Shown here: piece after piece, positions 1 through 10,258 of the stretch
Numbering within the stretch: the first letter of the stretch is position 1
Layout of the letters: each line of letters starts with the position of its first letter
Source of the DNA: Conidiobolus incongruus B7586
Taxonomy: Eukaryota; Entomophthoromycota; Entomophthoromycetes; Entomophthorales; Conidiobolaceae
Assembly: GCA_000697335.1 (NCBI GenBank)
Contig: JNEM01009755.1
Coordinates: 1 to 18,810 of the forward strand
Length of the DNA stretch: 18,810 nucleotides
Reading direction: 5' to 3'
Notes under the pieces: model-generated
Told to the model about the DNA's origin: nothing
Seen by the model: the letters and a program-made list of their open reading frames with translations, nothing else
Database searches by the model: none
Made by a program: the position numbers and the translations under genes

Positions 1-6
1 TATAAA

Positions 7-986
7 TTATCTTGAAATCAAAAAAATAGGAATTTTTTTAAATATTAATTTTTAAATATATTATTAATTTTAAAAAATAATTATATAAAAGATTAAATAA
101 GAAAATATATAGCTTTATATTATATTATTATTCAATATATATTTTTAATATTAATTAAAATATTATGAGATTTTTTAATACTAGCTATATAAATATATTA
201 TATATTAAAGTTTAAATTTAAGTTTATTAATAGATATATATAGATAATATCTTTTAAACTAATTAAGGTTAAAAGGCTAATATAACTATAATCAAATAAA
301 CTTTATTAAAATAAAATTACAAATTTAAACCTTTATAATAAATAATAATAATTAAGGAATAATAAATCCTTTTGTATAATTTTTTAATAAAATAGCAATT
401 AGAATAATATATTAAATAAAATAATCCTTTTTATAAATTCTAATTATAAAAATATTTTATAAATAAGGTTTAAATATTATTATAAATTATTATAATAGAT
501 GTTATTATTATTCAATATTTAGGAAAATCATATATAAATAAATATTATTGTTTTTGTAAATAAAACTATATTTAATTATTATTTCTTATATAATTTATAT
601 AATAATTGATATTTTAAATAATAATTTTATAATTTATAATTATAAAAAATTTACTAATTATCAATAATTAAAAAAAGCTATCATATTTAATAAATTCACT
701 AGATTATAAATTACACAATTATAATTGCTTTAAGCATTTATAAACTAAGCCTATAATAAAAACATTTGTATAAATAAATTAATTAGTATTGCAAAATATT
801 AAATTTTAGTTTTTAATAAAAAGCATTGTTTTTTTAAATATTAGGAGTTTATTGAGTTTTTAACAAAAAGTTATTAATAACAAAAGGAAAGATTAATTTT
901 ATATTATAAATTGATTTTTGTATATTATATATTAAAAAATTTATTTTTAAACTCAAAAAAGTTTCATTACTTAAAATCCAAGGTAA
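7..986 (+). mobile_element. Mariner copy A, decayed and internally shortened
   Basis: This is a decayed Tc1/mariner DNA transposon related to the full-length copy at 13949-15267. Its left end (TTATCTTGAAATC...) aligns with the 5' end of that copy. Its right end (...AATCCAAGGTAA) is the inverted counterpart and is followed by TA at 987-988, the expected target duplication. The matching bases at the left edge (5-6) read AA, so that TA is either mutated or the boundary is slightly off. From about 490 onward it tracks the 3' half of the transposase gene, most clearly at 690-900, including the stretch around the third catalytic aspartate and the C-terminal end. At 980 bp it is about 340 bp shorter than the full copy. 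It is thick with C-to-T and G-to-A changes, no reading frame survives, and it cannot be active. It ends 682 bp before the methyltransferase start codon. Confidence 0.75.
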
Positions 987-1590
987 TAATTTAATAAAAT
1001 GAATCAAATCTAACCATGAAGAAAATTTTCAAATTTATTGATTTTTTTTAAAACATTTGGGACGACTTGAGAGTATTTCAATTTTTCATTGTATGGAATA
1101 TTTGAAATTGGAGTCAATGCGCTTAATACTTGGTAATATAGGGTAAAAAGCTAGTTTATTTAGAACCAACCATTCATATAATCCACTACCGTCCCAAATA
1201 CCTAGTCGAGTATAAGATTGACCTCCAATCTATCAACATTATCAACATCCTTATAAACCATTTAAAGTAATGCAATTGATAGTAAACTTGAAGATATTAA
1301 ATTAAATGATAGAATTGATGTATCCAATTAAAAACTGCATTCTATCTCTGATAAACCACTTCAAATACACTGGAATTGGTATAGACCACTTTTAGCCAAT
1401 TAGAAGTGAAATGTATTGTTTTGATTATAATCCTTAGGAATAAAACTGTGTCATGGAAGTGGAACGGATAAATTTAAAGGGGAAATTGGATAATTGCCTG
1501 AATAAAGACAAACGTTCCAGGGGAGGTTCCAAATGTTTTGAATAACAATAAATAATTTATTTGAGGGGAATTTAAATCATAATGAGTTAA
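987..1590. other. Upstream intergenic region, not RIP-mutated
   Basis: No coding frame or repeat family is recognisable here. Base composition is clearly less AT-extreme than in the transposons on either side of the locus, so this looks like ordinary sequence belonging to the methyltransferase gene. A 9-bp inverted repeat, TTTGGGACG at 1056-1064 and CGTCCCAAA at 1190-1198, is the only palindromic signal noticed. It may be chance. Confidence 0.5.
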
Positions 1591-1591
1591 G

Positions 1592-1599
1592 TATAAATA
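1592..1599 (+). promoter_or_regulatory. Candidate TATA box of the methyltransferase gene
   Basis: TATAAATA lies about 70 bases before the ATG at 1669, a plausible spacing for a TATA box with a short 5' leader. In AT-rich DNA such a match can occur by chance, so the call rests on position. Confidence 0.4.
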
Positions 1600-1668
1600 T
1601 ATCATTAGTCACTTCCAATTTGAATTTTTAGTTAATTATTAATTTGTTATTGTTCTTGTTTAATTATT

Positions 1669-2574
1669 ATGACTGTCATACAATTTCAAGATGCTAGGAA
1701 TCATTATAATCAAATCGCCAAGCATTATCAGTTGACTACTCATAGGCCCCTTAGACAGTATATCGAGGCGTACACCATGAGGAAGGTGTTTGGAAATGCT
1801 TGCAACCAACTGGACCTGAGCTCCAAGTTGAAGGTCATGGACTTGGCATGTGGCGACGGGTATTTCGCAAGGTATCTGAAGTGCGAATTCAGCGAACTCA
1901 TCGACGAAATGGTCGGCGTCGATGTTTCCGACGGCCAAATTAAACTAGCGAATCATATTGAATCCCAGGAAAAATTGGGGATCAAGTACCTGAGATCCGA
2001 CGCCTCCCACCTCACCCAACACCCTGACACTTTTTTCAATCGCGATTTCGATATCGTCGTTACAGCATATTTACTCAACTACGCACGCACAGCTAACCAA
2101 CTGACCCAATTTTTACGCAACGTTTACGATAGTTTAAAACCTGGTGGTAAATTCATAGCTCTAAATATTAATATCGATCTCCATCCTAAAATCATGTTCG
2201 AAAATCACAAAAAGTACGAAATCACGGGCAAATGGTACCCCAATAGTTATCCATCACCCCCCATCGACAGTAAAACTTCAAACACATTGTTGCCCAAAGC
2301 CCAAGACGGTGACCGCATTGAAATCGAAATGTGGTACACTTCGGAAGGCATTAAAGGACCCAGTACCAAATTCGATAATTACTACCTCAGTCGGGAGACC
2401 TACGAGTCGTGCTTCAAAGCTGCTGGTTTCACCCACTTCCAATGGACTTATCCCGAAGTGGATCCCTGTTACAAATTGAATTGTTCGGAATTTACGAATG
2501 GTGATCCGTCATTTTGGGATTTGATAGAATCCAAAAGATCTGGCATCGTTTGGATAGAACTTCACAAGCCCTAA
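1669..2574 (+). CDS. Class I SAM-dependent methyltransferase, ToxA-like, 301 aa
   Basis: This is a complete, intronless gene for a soluble methyltransferase that transfers a methyl group from S-adenosylmethionine to an unidentified substrate. The Rossmann fold is plain. Glycine-rich motif I, VMDLACGDGYF, is at residues 56-66. The acidic end of strand 2, VGVDVSDGQI, is at 82-91, with D85 expected to hold the ribose. D111 follows strand 3. FDIVVTAYLLNYAR at 127-140 is motif IV, and LKPGGKFIALNI at 156-167 is the strand 5 region. The C-terminal part (about 170-301) is likely the substrate cap. No signal peptide or membrane segment is seen. The YLLNYAR stretch and overall length resemble the toxoflavin methyltransferase (ToxA) group, from memory of the family, so that sub-assignment is tentative. 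The ATG has A at -3 (ATTATGA). Composition is far more GC-rich than the surroundings, and no stop or frame damage is present. No partner gene lies nearby, so the substrate cannot be inferred from context. Confidence 0.92.
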   Translation: MTVIQFQDARNHYNQIAKHYQLTTHRPLRQYIEAYTMRKVFGNACNQLDLSSKLKVMDLACGDGYFARYLKCEFSELIDEMVGVDVSDGQIKLANHIESQEKLGIKYLRSDASHLTQHPDTFFNRDFDIVVTAYLLNYARTANQLTQFLRNVYDSLKPGGKFIALNINIDLHPKIMFENHKKYEITGKWYPNSYPSPPIDSKTSNTLLPKAQDGDRIEIEMWYTSEGIKGPSTKFDNYYLSRETYESCFKAAGFTHFQWTYPEVDPCYKLNCSEFTNGDPSFWDLIESKRSGIVWIELHKP

Positions 2575-2578
2575 TTTT

Positions 2579-2582
<4 letters not shown>

Positions 2583-2613
<31 letters not shown>
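2583..2613 (+). repeat. (TC)n microsatellite in the 3' UTR
   Basis: About fifteen uninterrupted TC units start eight bases after the stop codon of the methyltransferase gene. The tract is probably transcribed as part of the 3' UTR. Its perfection suggests it is young and length-variable. Confidence 0.9.
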
Positions 2614-2615
<2 letters not shown>

Positions 2616-2639
2616 AATATTAATAATAATGTTTTAATT

Positions 2640-2645
2640 AATAAA
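2640..2645 (+). terminator. Candidate poly(A) signal AATAAA
   Basis: AATAAA lies about 65 bases after the methyltransferase stop codon, in AT-rich sequence with T-rich stretches downstream. The spacing fits 3' end formation, but the motif is common in DNA of this composition. Confidence 0.4.
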
Positions 2646-3168
2646 TTATTTTTAATTTAAAATCTGAACCCCTTTTTTGATTTTGATAAAGAAAGTTTTT
2701 AATTACAAAAGTTTTGCTTTACAATATATCTCCTGATCAATTTATCATCAAATTTAATCCAACCCGTTGGTCAAGATTTATTACTAGAATTCATAAATAA
2801 CAACAATTTACCTTCTCTAGACTATGATTAAAACTTCCATAAAAATATTTACTTAAGCCGTTTCATAATTTCATTTCCTTTTCATATTTTTTATTTGGAG
2901 TTTTATTGTGTCAATTTTTGTATTCTGTTATAACATAGACAAATATTGAATCAAGTTTGAGTTCTAATCAAACATTAGATATTGGATACGATCAATGCTA
3001 TTGGCAGTGGTGAAATTAGCTATTCTGCCAAGATTATTAGATCTTTAGAAGTTTATCAATGCAGTTTTATAATTTAATATAATATGATTCATATATTTTT
3101 GTGTGGAATTTGATCACTATTTGTATATTTTATGTAAAATGCTAAGGATTGATTATAGAAAAATTGAT

Positions 3169-3197
3169 ATTATTATTATTATTACTATTATTATTAT
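3169..3197. repeat. (ATT)n microsatellite with one interruption
   Basis: About nine ATT units are broken once by an ACT unit. Simple-sequence repeat with no associated gene. Confidence 0.85.
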
Positions 3198-3720
3198 GTT
3201 TCAAAATATTATTTAATATTTAGAAAATTTTTAATAACTATAGTTGGATCATGCTATTTTACAATTAATATTATTATACTATATTTGTTGATGTTCTTGT
3301 TGATTTTATTAATTCATTATGATATTCATAATTGAATGATCTTAATAAATACTAAACTATTATAAACTGTTTCAGTATGTAAAATCGAAAAAGAAATTCT
3401 TATATCAAAATAGATAAAATTAATCTATCAAAATTTATTCTAGATTTTTAATTCATCAACAAGATTCAGTACAATTGGAATTCTGTATATTATTATTTTA
3501 TTATCTTAATAATAATTTGTATCTTTATTCTAAGATTCCCTTAATCTGATCCGAATTTTGAAATAGGTGAATTATTAGTTTTGTTTAATTGATATTGGTT
3601 TTAAAGAATTTGTCAATCTCCTTTATTATCCCTCAGGCTTAGAATTCAATATTTAATTCATTATATAATTAATATTACCTTATTTTGATATTAAAAATAT
3701 TAGTGATTAATAATATCTCT

Positions 3721-3741
3721 AATAATAATAATAATAATAAT
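3721..3741. repeat. (AAT)n microsatellite
   Basis: Seven AAT units in intergenic AT-rich DNA. Confidence 0.85.
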
Positions 3742-4642
3742 TAATATGGAATAATTTAATTCAATATTGTTGATTATATTTTAATATATTGGAATTGCAC
3801 CTCAGAAAAAAATACTCAATAGCTTTTTTTGTGACAATAATAATTTTTTATATGGATGAAAATATTATAAATTCAATCAATTTATTGTTCCAAAATTTAT
3901 ACATTTATAAAATCAATTAATCATTTTTTTTATATTATTGAATATCTTGATATATATTATCCATAAACATATATTATAATGTTAATGCGGTTAGTACTTT
4001 TTACGGTTAGATCACATAGATATAGATATAACTACTAAAATATTCTAATATTAACACTTAAATTAATTTGGATCTAGTAGATTTACCAATTTGGGTCTTA
4101 TGGTCAATGTTAAATAGATATTCACTATGTTTTTAGATTGGCGAAAAATAAGCTCAAAATATATTCATTATTCTTTCTTAAAAAACTTATCCAATAATTT
4201 ATAATACTGTTTTTATACTTATATCATAAAAGTAATTTTCAATTTATTTGAAAACTTTCGAATTTTAAATTTAATTGAATCAGTTAATAGGTTTGGAAAA
4301 CTTCATTATTAAATTGTGTAACCATTAATATTATTTCTATCTAATAATAAATTCTTAATAATATATCTATATTATACTGGCTTGATCAATATCTAATTGG
4401 TTAGTTATAAAACTAATACTATAAACCAATATTAGGTTTTGGAATCGTTATGAAAACTTTCTATTAAGTTCTTAAATAGATTGTTTAGTAAGCAGGATTC
4501 CAATTCCTGTAACCTGTGGTTGATTCTTATTGAATCCTTAAAATTTTTGGCGATTTATTAATTGTTTAATTATATAATGAACCTATACAGAATATACTTA
4601 TTAAATTTGTCAACTTATATACAGTTGCAATGTAACTAGATA

Positions 4643-6337
4643 TCACCATAATATAAATATAATGAAAAATTTTTTAATTTCTTATTTTTCAAAAATATAT
4701 GAATAATAGATTTCGAATGATTTATTGAATAAATAAAAGAATTTATAATTTTAAATTATATATATATTTTTATATATAATAATTTATTAAAATTATAATT
4801 CAAAAATTTGATATTAAATTTATTTTTAGTTTAACCAGATAAAGATCATTAAAAATCTTTTATTTAAATATCTTTAAACTTAATAGCAAACTCTTTAATA
4901 TTATTTAAATTTTATAAATAACTTTTAGAAAGAGTGATATATATATATATATATATTACTTATAATTAGAACTAATATGTTAAATCTTAAAGGGAGAATA
5001 ATTAAAATTTGCTAAAATTTAGAAGACTAACTTTTGTCAATTTCTTAATTATTAATAAATTACAAAATAACTTGAAAAGGATTTTCTAATTTAGCTAAAA
5101 ATTTACAAAAATATTTAAACCTTAATTATATAGGTATATTATATTTAACAAAGCCAAAACTCAGTTTAAATATTAGAAATAATAAATAAATATTTTGTAA
5201 TTCAATAATAGCTTAGGAGAATTAAAAAAAACTAAAGTAAAATCAAATTAATTCATTTATATTTAAGATATAAACTTATATAACAAATTATTATAATTAA
5301 TAAATTATAAATTTATTTATATAGTGTAAATATGGTGGTAAAATACTAATATAATGTAGAGGAAGACTTTAGTATAAAAGTAGCATGACACAGAATATGG
5401 TACTATAATGTAGCTGTAGTATACAAATATAAACAAAGTTTAATTAAGCTTTAAACTAGAATAAGTCATTAATATATTAAGATTTATATTAGGTAGTGCT
5501 AATATACTATAATATTGACAGAATATAGTTTTAATCTTAGAAATAATGAAAAAGATAAGAAATAGTAAGAATTGAGAGGAAAAAAAAGAACCTAGTTTAT
5601 TAGATAATTCAATACTATTTATACAATTAATTTAGCTATAAAAGTATAAATTAGTCATATAATTTATAATTAATTAATTATATAGAAATATATATAAGAA
5701 TTTAGAGAACTAGTCTCTTAATATATAGTTTCTTTTAAATCAAAACAAGATACTAAATTAAATCAAAATAATCCTTTTTCTAAAGTTTAAAAATAAATAT
5801 TTAATTTATATAATAATATTATTTTGGATAAAATAAAATAATATTATTTTTTTTATTTTATTCCTAAAGAAAAACTAAATAATAATAAGCTTTGTATTTT
5901 AGTTTTATATATAACAATATACTAATAATATCCTAATTCTAATTTGAAAATACTAAATATTTTAGATAATAAATATTAGATTCATATATTTAAAATTATA
6001 AAAATTTTTCAAAATAAATATATATTTAAAAAACTAGTATATTTTATATATTCACTAAAGTATAAACTGTATAATTATAATTGCTTTATATAGTTAAAAA
6101 TATCCTTTTTAAACAATGTATTTATGAATAATTTTAACTAATTAGTATAATGATAATTAAAATAATTAATAACTATAATAATTTATTGGGTATTAAAATT
6201 TCTTTATAAATATAATAAGGAATTATTAATAATAAAAAGGAATATTAAATCATTATTTATTTTTTTTATATATTTTATATTAAAGCTATTATTTTAATTA
6301 AATTTATGAATATTTTGTTATTAAATTTCTAAAGTAA
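4643..6337 (+). mobile_element. Mariner copy B, split by a solo LTR
   Basis: This decayed mariner is collinear over its whole length with the copy at 13949-15267. The left end (TCACCATAATAT...) matches the 5' terminus and is preceded by TA at 4641-4642. The right end (...TTTCTAAAGTAA) matches the 3' terminus. Segments 4820-5320 follow the first part of the transposase gene, and 5729-6337 resume at the equivalent point, just after the region of the first catalytic aspartate. Without the LTR insertion it is about 1.29 kb, close to full length. It is heavily saturated with transitions and carries no usable frame. It is more diverged than copy D, and because an LTR element later inserted into it, it is among the older insertions in the window. 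Confidence 0.8.
5325..5723 (-). mobile_element. Solo LTR of the Ty3/gypsy element, inserted in mariner B
   Basis: This 399-bp sequence matches the two LTRs at 6891-7289 and 12942-13339 along its whole length and has the same orientation. It is flanked by a 5-bp duplication, TATAG at 5320-5324 and 5724-5728, as expected for integrase-mediated insertion. No internal element sequence adjoins it, so it is what remains after recombination between two LTRs. It lies inside mariner copy B and is therefore younger than that copy. It is a mutated fossil. Confidence 0.9.
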
Positions 6338-6609
6338 TTTTTTTTAAATATATTTCAAATTTACTTATATATTAACCTGTAATAATAAGTCATAAAATCA
6401 AAAATATATATATTTTAATTAATAACTAAAACAATTATATATATTAAATTACTTGAAACTATAATATATAATTAAAATATATTATTTGATAATAAATAAA
6501 TATATTGAAATATATTTAATAAACTATTGGTAAAAATATTAATCTTTAATATTTAACAAGATAAATTAAAAATTTACAAGATTTTAAGATAAAAAGATAT
6601 ATTTAATAA
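6338..6609. other. AT-rich gap between mariner B and the MITE
   Basis: No gene, terminal repeat or recognisable element was found in this stretch. Composition is as extreme as in the transposons, so an unrecognisable repeat remnant is possible. Confidence 0.4.
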
Positions 6610-6611
6610 TA

Positions 6612-6835
6612 TTAGTGCAGAAATTAAGTAATGGCACAATTTTAAAATTAAAATTAAACAAATAAATTAATAAATAATATATTAATAAAAATAATAATTA
6701 AAATTGAATATATATATATAGTTTGAAAATATTTATTTTCCTATATATTTTATATATATATAATCTTTCAAAACATATAATATGTTTGAAAGATCAGAAA
6801 TTAAAAAATTTGCCATTTTTTAATTTCCATACTAA
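6612..6835. mobile_element. MITE-like mariner derivative, 224 bp
   Basis: This short non-coding element is bounded by imperfect terminal inverted repeats of about 40 bp. The left end reads TTAGTGCAGAAATTAAGTAA and the right end, inverted, reads TTAGTATGGAAATTAAAAAA. TA flanks it on both sides (6610-6611 and 6836-6837). The inner part of the right terminal repeat (AATGGCAAATTTTTTAATTT, then a TTTCAAACATATTAT-type stretch) resembles the mariner ends in this window, but the outermost bases differ. It therefore looks like a non-autonomous member of a sister mariner subfamily, not a deletion of copy D. It has no coding content. Confidence 0.65.
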
Positions 6836-6890
6836 TATATAACCATATTTTTTTTCTCTTTTTGTTATTATTTTATATAAAATTTTATAG

Positions 6891-7289
6891 TGTAAGCATA
6901 GTAGTAGTTAAACTAATATAGTATAGAAGAAGACTTAATATAAAAGTAGTGTGTGTAGAACATGGTAATATAATGTAGTTGTAGTGTGCAAGTGTAAACA
7001 AAGTTTAATTAAGCTTTAAACTAGGATGAGTCACTAATATATTAAGATTTATATTAGGTAGTACCAATATCCTATAATATCAATAGAATATAGTTTCAAT
7101 TTTAGAAATAGTGTAAAAGTAAAAAATAGTAAGAATTAAGAGGAAAAAAGAAAGACCTAGTTTATTAGATAATTTAATACTATTTATACATTTAATTTAA
7201 TTATATAAGTATAAATTAATCATATAATTTATAGTTAATTAGATTATATAAAAGTGTATATAAGAATTTAAAGAACTATTCTTTTAATA
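6891..7289 (-). repeat. 3' LTR of the Ty3/gypsy element
   Basis: This 399-bp repeat matches 12942-13339 and the solo LTR at 5325-5723. On the minus strand it is the downstream LTR. The short purine-rich stretch just inside it (minus strand of about 7290-7297) is a candidate polypurine tract. TATAG abuts its outer edge. Confidence 0.9.
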
Positions 7290-7662
7290 CTCCCTTAGTA
7301 AGTTTTTTAGAGAAGACACACTCCTTAAATTTTTACAAATAGGTATAATAAACAAGGTATTCTTAATATTTTCTAGAGGTTCTTATATAGCTTCTTTAAT
7401 AAGATAACCTATTTATTTTACATAAAAATAAAGCTTATTCCTAATAGATTTAAACTTAATTATATAATCAACATAGTATTCTTCTTCACTATTTTAATTA
7501 ATAATTAAATCTAGTTTTGGGGTTTTTAATTAATTAAGAAAAGTGTCAAAATCTTTAAAGTATGGTTTAATTTTAGATATATAAAAGGTAAAGTTGATCC
7601 TCAAAGTTAGAGGTAATTCTAAAGTAATATTTTCAAAATTTGAATCAATAGATTAAATTTTA

Positions 7663-8018
7663 TAAGGACTATAATATAATAATAAGTATTTGGGATTTAA
7701 GCTAGATTTAAATAGGGTAGGTTTAAGGGCAAATTGTTCTAAGTATACAAACATACTAGTTTTATATTTAAGAGGGTTTCTAGATAACTTTAAGTATTAT
7801 TATTCTATAATCTTTTAATTTTCTTCTAAGTTAAATTTAATAAGGACTATAATATAATAATAAGTATTTGGGATTTAAGCTAGATTTAAATAGGGTAGGT
7901 TTAAGGGCAAATTGTTCTAAGTATACAAACATACTAGTTTTATATTTAAGAGGGTTTCTAGATAACTTTAAGTATTATTATTCTATAATCTTTTAATTTT
8001 CTTCTAAGTTAAATTTAA
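7663..8018. repeat. Perfect tandem duplication, 2 x 178 bp
   Basis: Bases 7663-7840 are repeated at 7841-8018, and by eye the two units are identical. The unit lies in the fossil LTR element between its integrase core and chromodomain regions. The repeat boundary falls in a short shared stretch (AATTT-A-TAAGG), which fits slippage or microhomology-mediated duplication. Both units carry the same mutated sequence while the LTRs of the element differ at many sites, so the duplication arose after most of the mutation. The alternative is an assembly artefact. Confidence 0.9.
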
Positions 8019-10258
8019 TAAGGGAATTAATATGTTTGATATTAGATTAAAATTTAACAATGTTTAAAGGTAAGTTGATTTAAAGTTTTAGAGTAATTAT
8101 TAAGTTAGGATGTTTGTTATAATTAATGAAATAAAAGCTAAAACCTGTTGATTTATTAATAAAGGTATTAAATAAATATTAGAGTTGGTAGATATAAGTA
8201 TTTTAATTTAAGTAATTAGTGTTAATATAAGCTCTAATTATTTGCTTTAAGGTTTTAATAGTTTTTTCAACAAGTTTATTAGTTTAGTGATAATTAGTAG
8301 TAAACATAACTAGGTTAATCTTAAAGGAAAAAGATAGTAACTTCTAGAATTAAAAGTTGAATTATACATCTCTATCAGATATAATAGTTTGTGGAATTTT
8401 ATGGTAGGTAAAGATATTAGAGAATAACAATTATGTAACATCTTTAACTATAGAAGTTTTGAAACAAGGAATAAAATAAGCATATTTAAAAAATAAATAA
8501 ATTATAATTAGTAAGTTATTATAACCATTTGTTGATTTAGGGATTTCTATGAAATCAAGTTGGATTTGTTGTTAAGTTTTATTAAAAACTTATAAAGGAA
8601 TAAGTTTACCATATTTTAGTTAAGTATTATATTTAATTCTTTAGCATATATCACAGGTATTAGTGTATTTCTAAACTAATTTAACTAGGGAAGGTTAGTA
8701 ATACTTTGTTTTAATTCTCTCAGCAATTTTTAACTAGTTTTGATGTCCTTTAACAGGTAAGTTATAGCATTCATTAAATATTGTTTGTTAAATCTTGGGA
8801 ATATTAGGAATATATAAACAATTATTATAATATAGTAAGTTATTGATAATTTTAAATCTTTTAACATATTTTAATTAGTTTTCTAATGGTTTAAAGAGTT
8901 CTTCTTTAACTAAAATAAAAAAATCATTATTTAACAGTGTTTCTTAAAGTAGTTTAATAAATTCTTTATTTCCTTCATTAATAATTATTAAGTTAATATT
9001 TGCTGGATTTTTACAATTAGAATAAAAGGGTAGGTATGTAAAATTTTTTAATAAAGTATCTACAACATAGTTTTATTAACCTAAGAGATATTAAATAAAG
9101 AAAGGGTAAGCTTAGATAATTTTAATCTATCTAACTTATCTTCTTAATAAATGCTTCTAAGTATTTAAATAGATAAGTGATTTGTGATTTGTAAGTGTTA
9201 AAAAAAGTTATAGGACAAGAAATGTGAGTGATTTTTGATTATTTCTACTAAAGCAAAGAGTTTTTGTTTTTAGATTAGGTATTTTAATTCAGCTGGTTTT
9301 ATTTTTCTTAACCAGAATGTTATTGGTTTTAAGGTAACATTTGTAAAGTTAAACTCAACCTATTCTCTTTTATTTATTATTTTATCCTATAGTTATAAGG
9401 TAAAATATAAATTAAATTCAAACTAGGTTAATTATCTACTAATTACAAAAAAATTAGAGTTAGTAAAAATAATGGTAGGTAGTTTTAGATTAAAGATAAA
9501 TAAAGCAAGAGTATTAATAATATAGAAAATTAAAACATTTATGTAGAAAATATATAGTAGGGTTTATTTAAAAAAAGAGTCTTTTTTCAAGAGATTAGTA
9601 AAAAGAGTAATAAATTCAATAAAGGAATCAATAAAATCTTTAAAGTAATTTAATAATCTAAGTATAAACATAAGCTAATCTTTGTTTATAAGTATAGTAA
9701 AAGCTTTAACATCATTGAGTTTAGTTAGATCAATATTAATTTTTTAGGAGGAAACAATATAACCACAAAAAAGGATAGAAAAAACACTAAAGATGTATTT
9801 TAATAGTTTCAAAGGTAATTTATATTCTTAAATAATTTATAAGATTTAATTAACATATTAAATATATTCTTCTTTAGTTTTTAAATAGATTAGGATATTA
9901 TTAAAGTAGGTAATAATAAAGTTATTAAAAACAAGGTTAAAAAGGGAATTGATGAATTAAGTGAAAATTACAAGGGTATTACACAATTTAAAGTTTATAA
10001 CAATAAATTCATAGTAACTTAAAAGAGTATTGAAAATAGTTAAAGGGATAGAATTTTCTTCAACTCTAATATTGTAATATCTATTCTTAACATCTAATTT
10101 AGTAAATATAGTTGATTTAAGTAGTTTATCCCTAATACCATATAGGTTTAGTAATGGGGTTTTATCCTTAATAGTTTTAGAGTTTAAAACACAGTTATTA
10201 ATATATAATCTCTAACCACCATCAGTTTTTTTTACAAATAGGATTAAAAATCTTTATA

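Larger units (their letters stand above)
2646..4640. other. Long AT-rich intergenic region without a recognised gene
   Basis: About 2 kb follow the methyltransferase gene with no usable reading frame on either strand and no match to the mariner or LTR families of the window. The 2650-3130 part keeps more C and G than the transposons. It holds two trinucleotide microsatellites (3169-3197 and 3721-3741) and one small hairpin (TTGGCAG at 3001-3007 with CTGCCAA at 3025-3031, 17-base loop). Nothing else could be supported. Confidence 0.5.

Noticed and set aside
1660-1938. A 92-codon minus-strand open frame overlapping the start of the methyltransferase gene
   Set aside because: It is antisense to a clearly real coding region with recognisable motifs, has no family features of its own, and is best read as a shadow frame.
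3001-3031. Hairpin with 7-bp arms (TTGGCAG / CTGCCAA) as a regulatory RNA or terminator
   Set aside because: The stem is short, the 17-base loop is long, and no gene or T-tract is placed to use it. Chance is a sufficient explanation.
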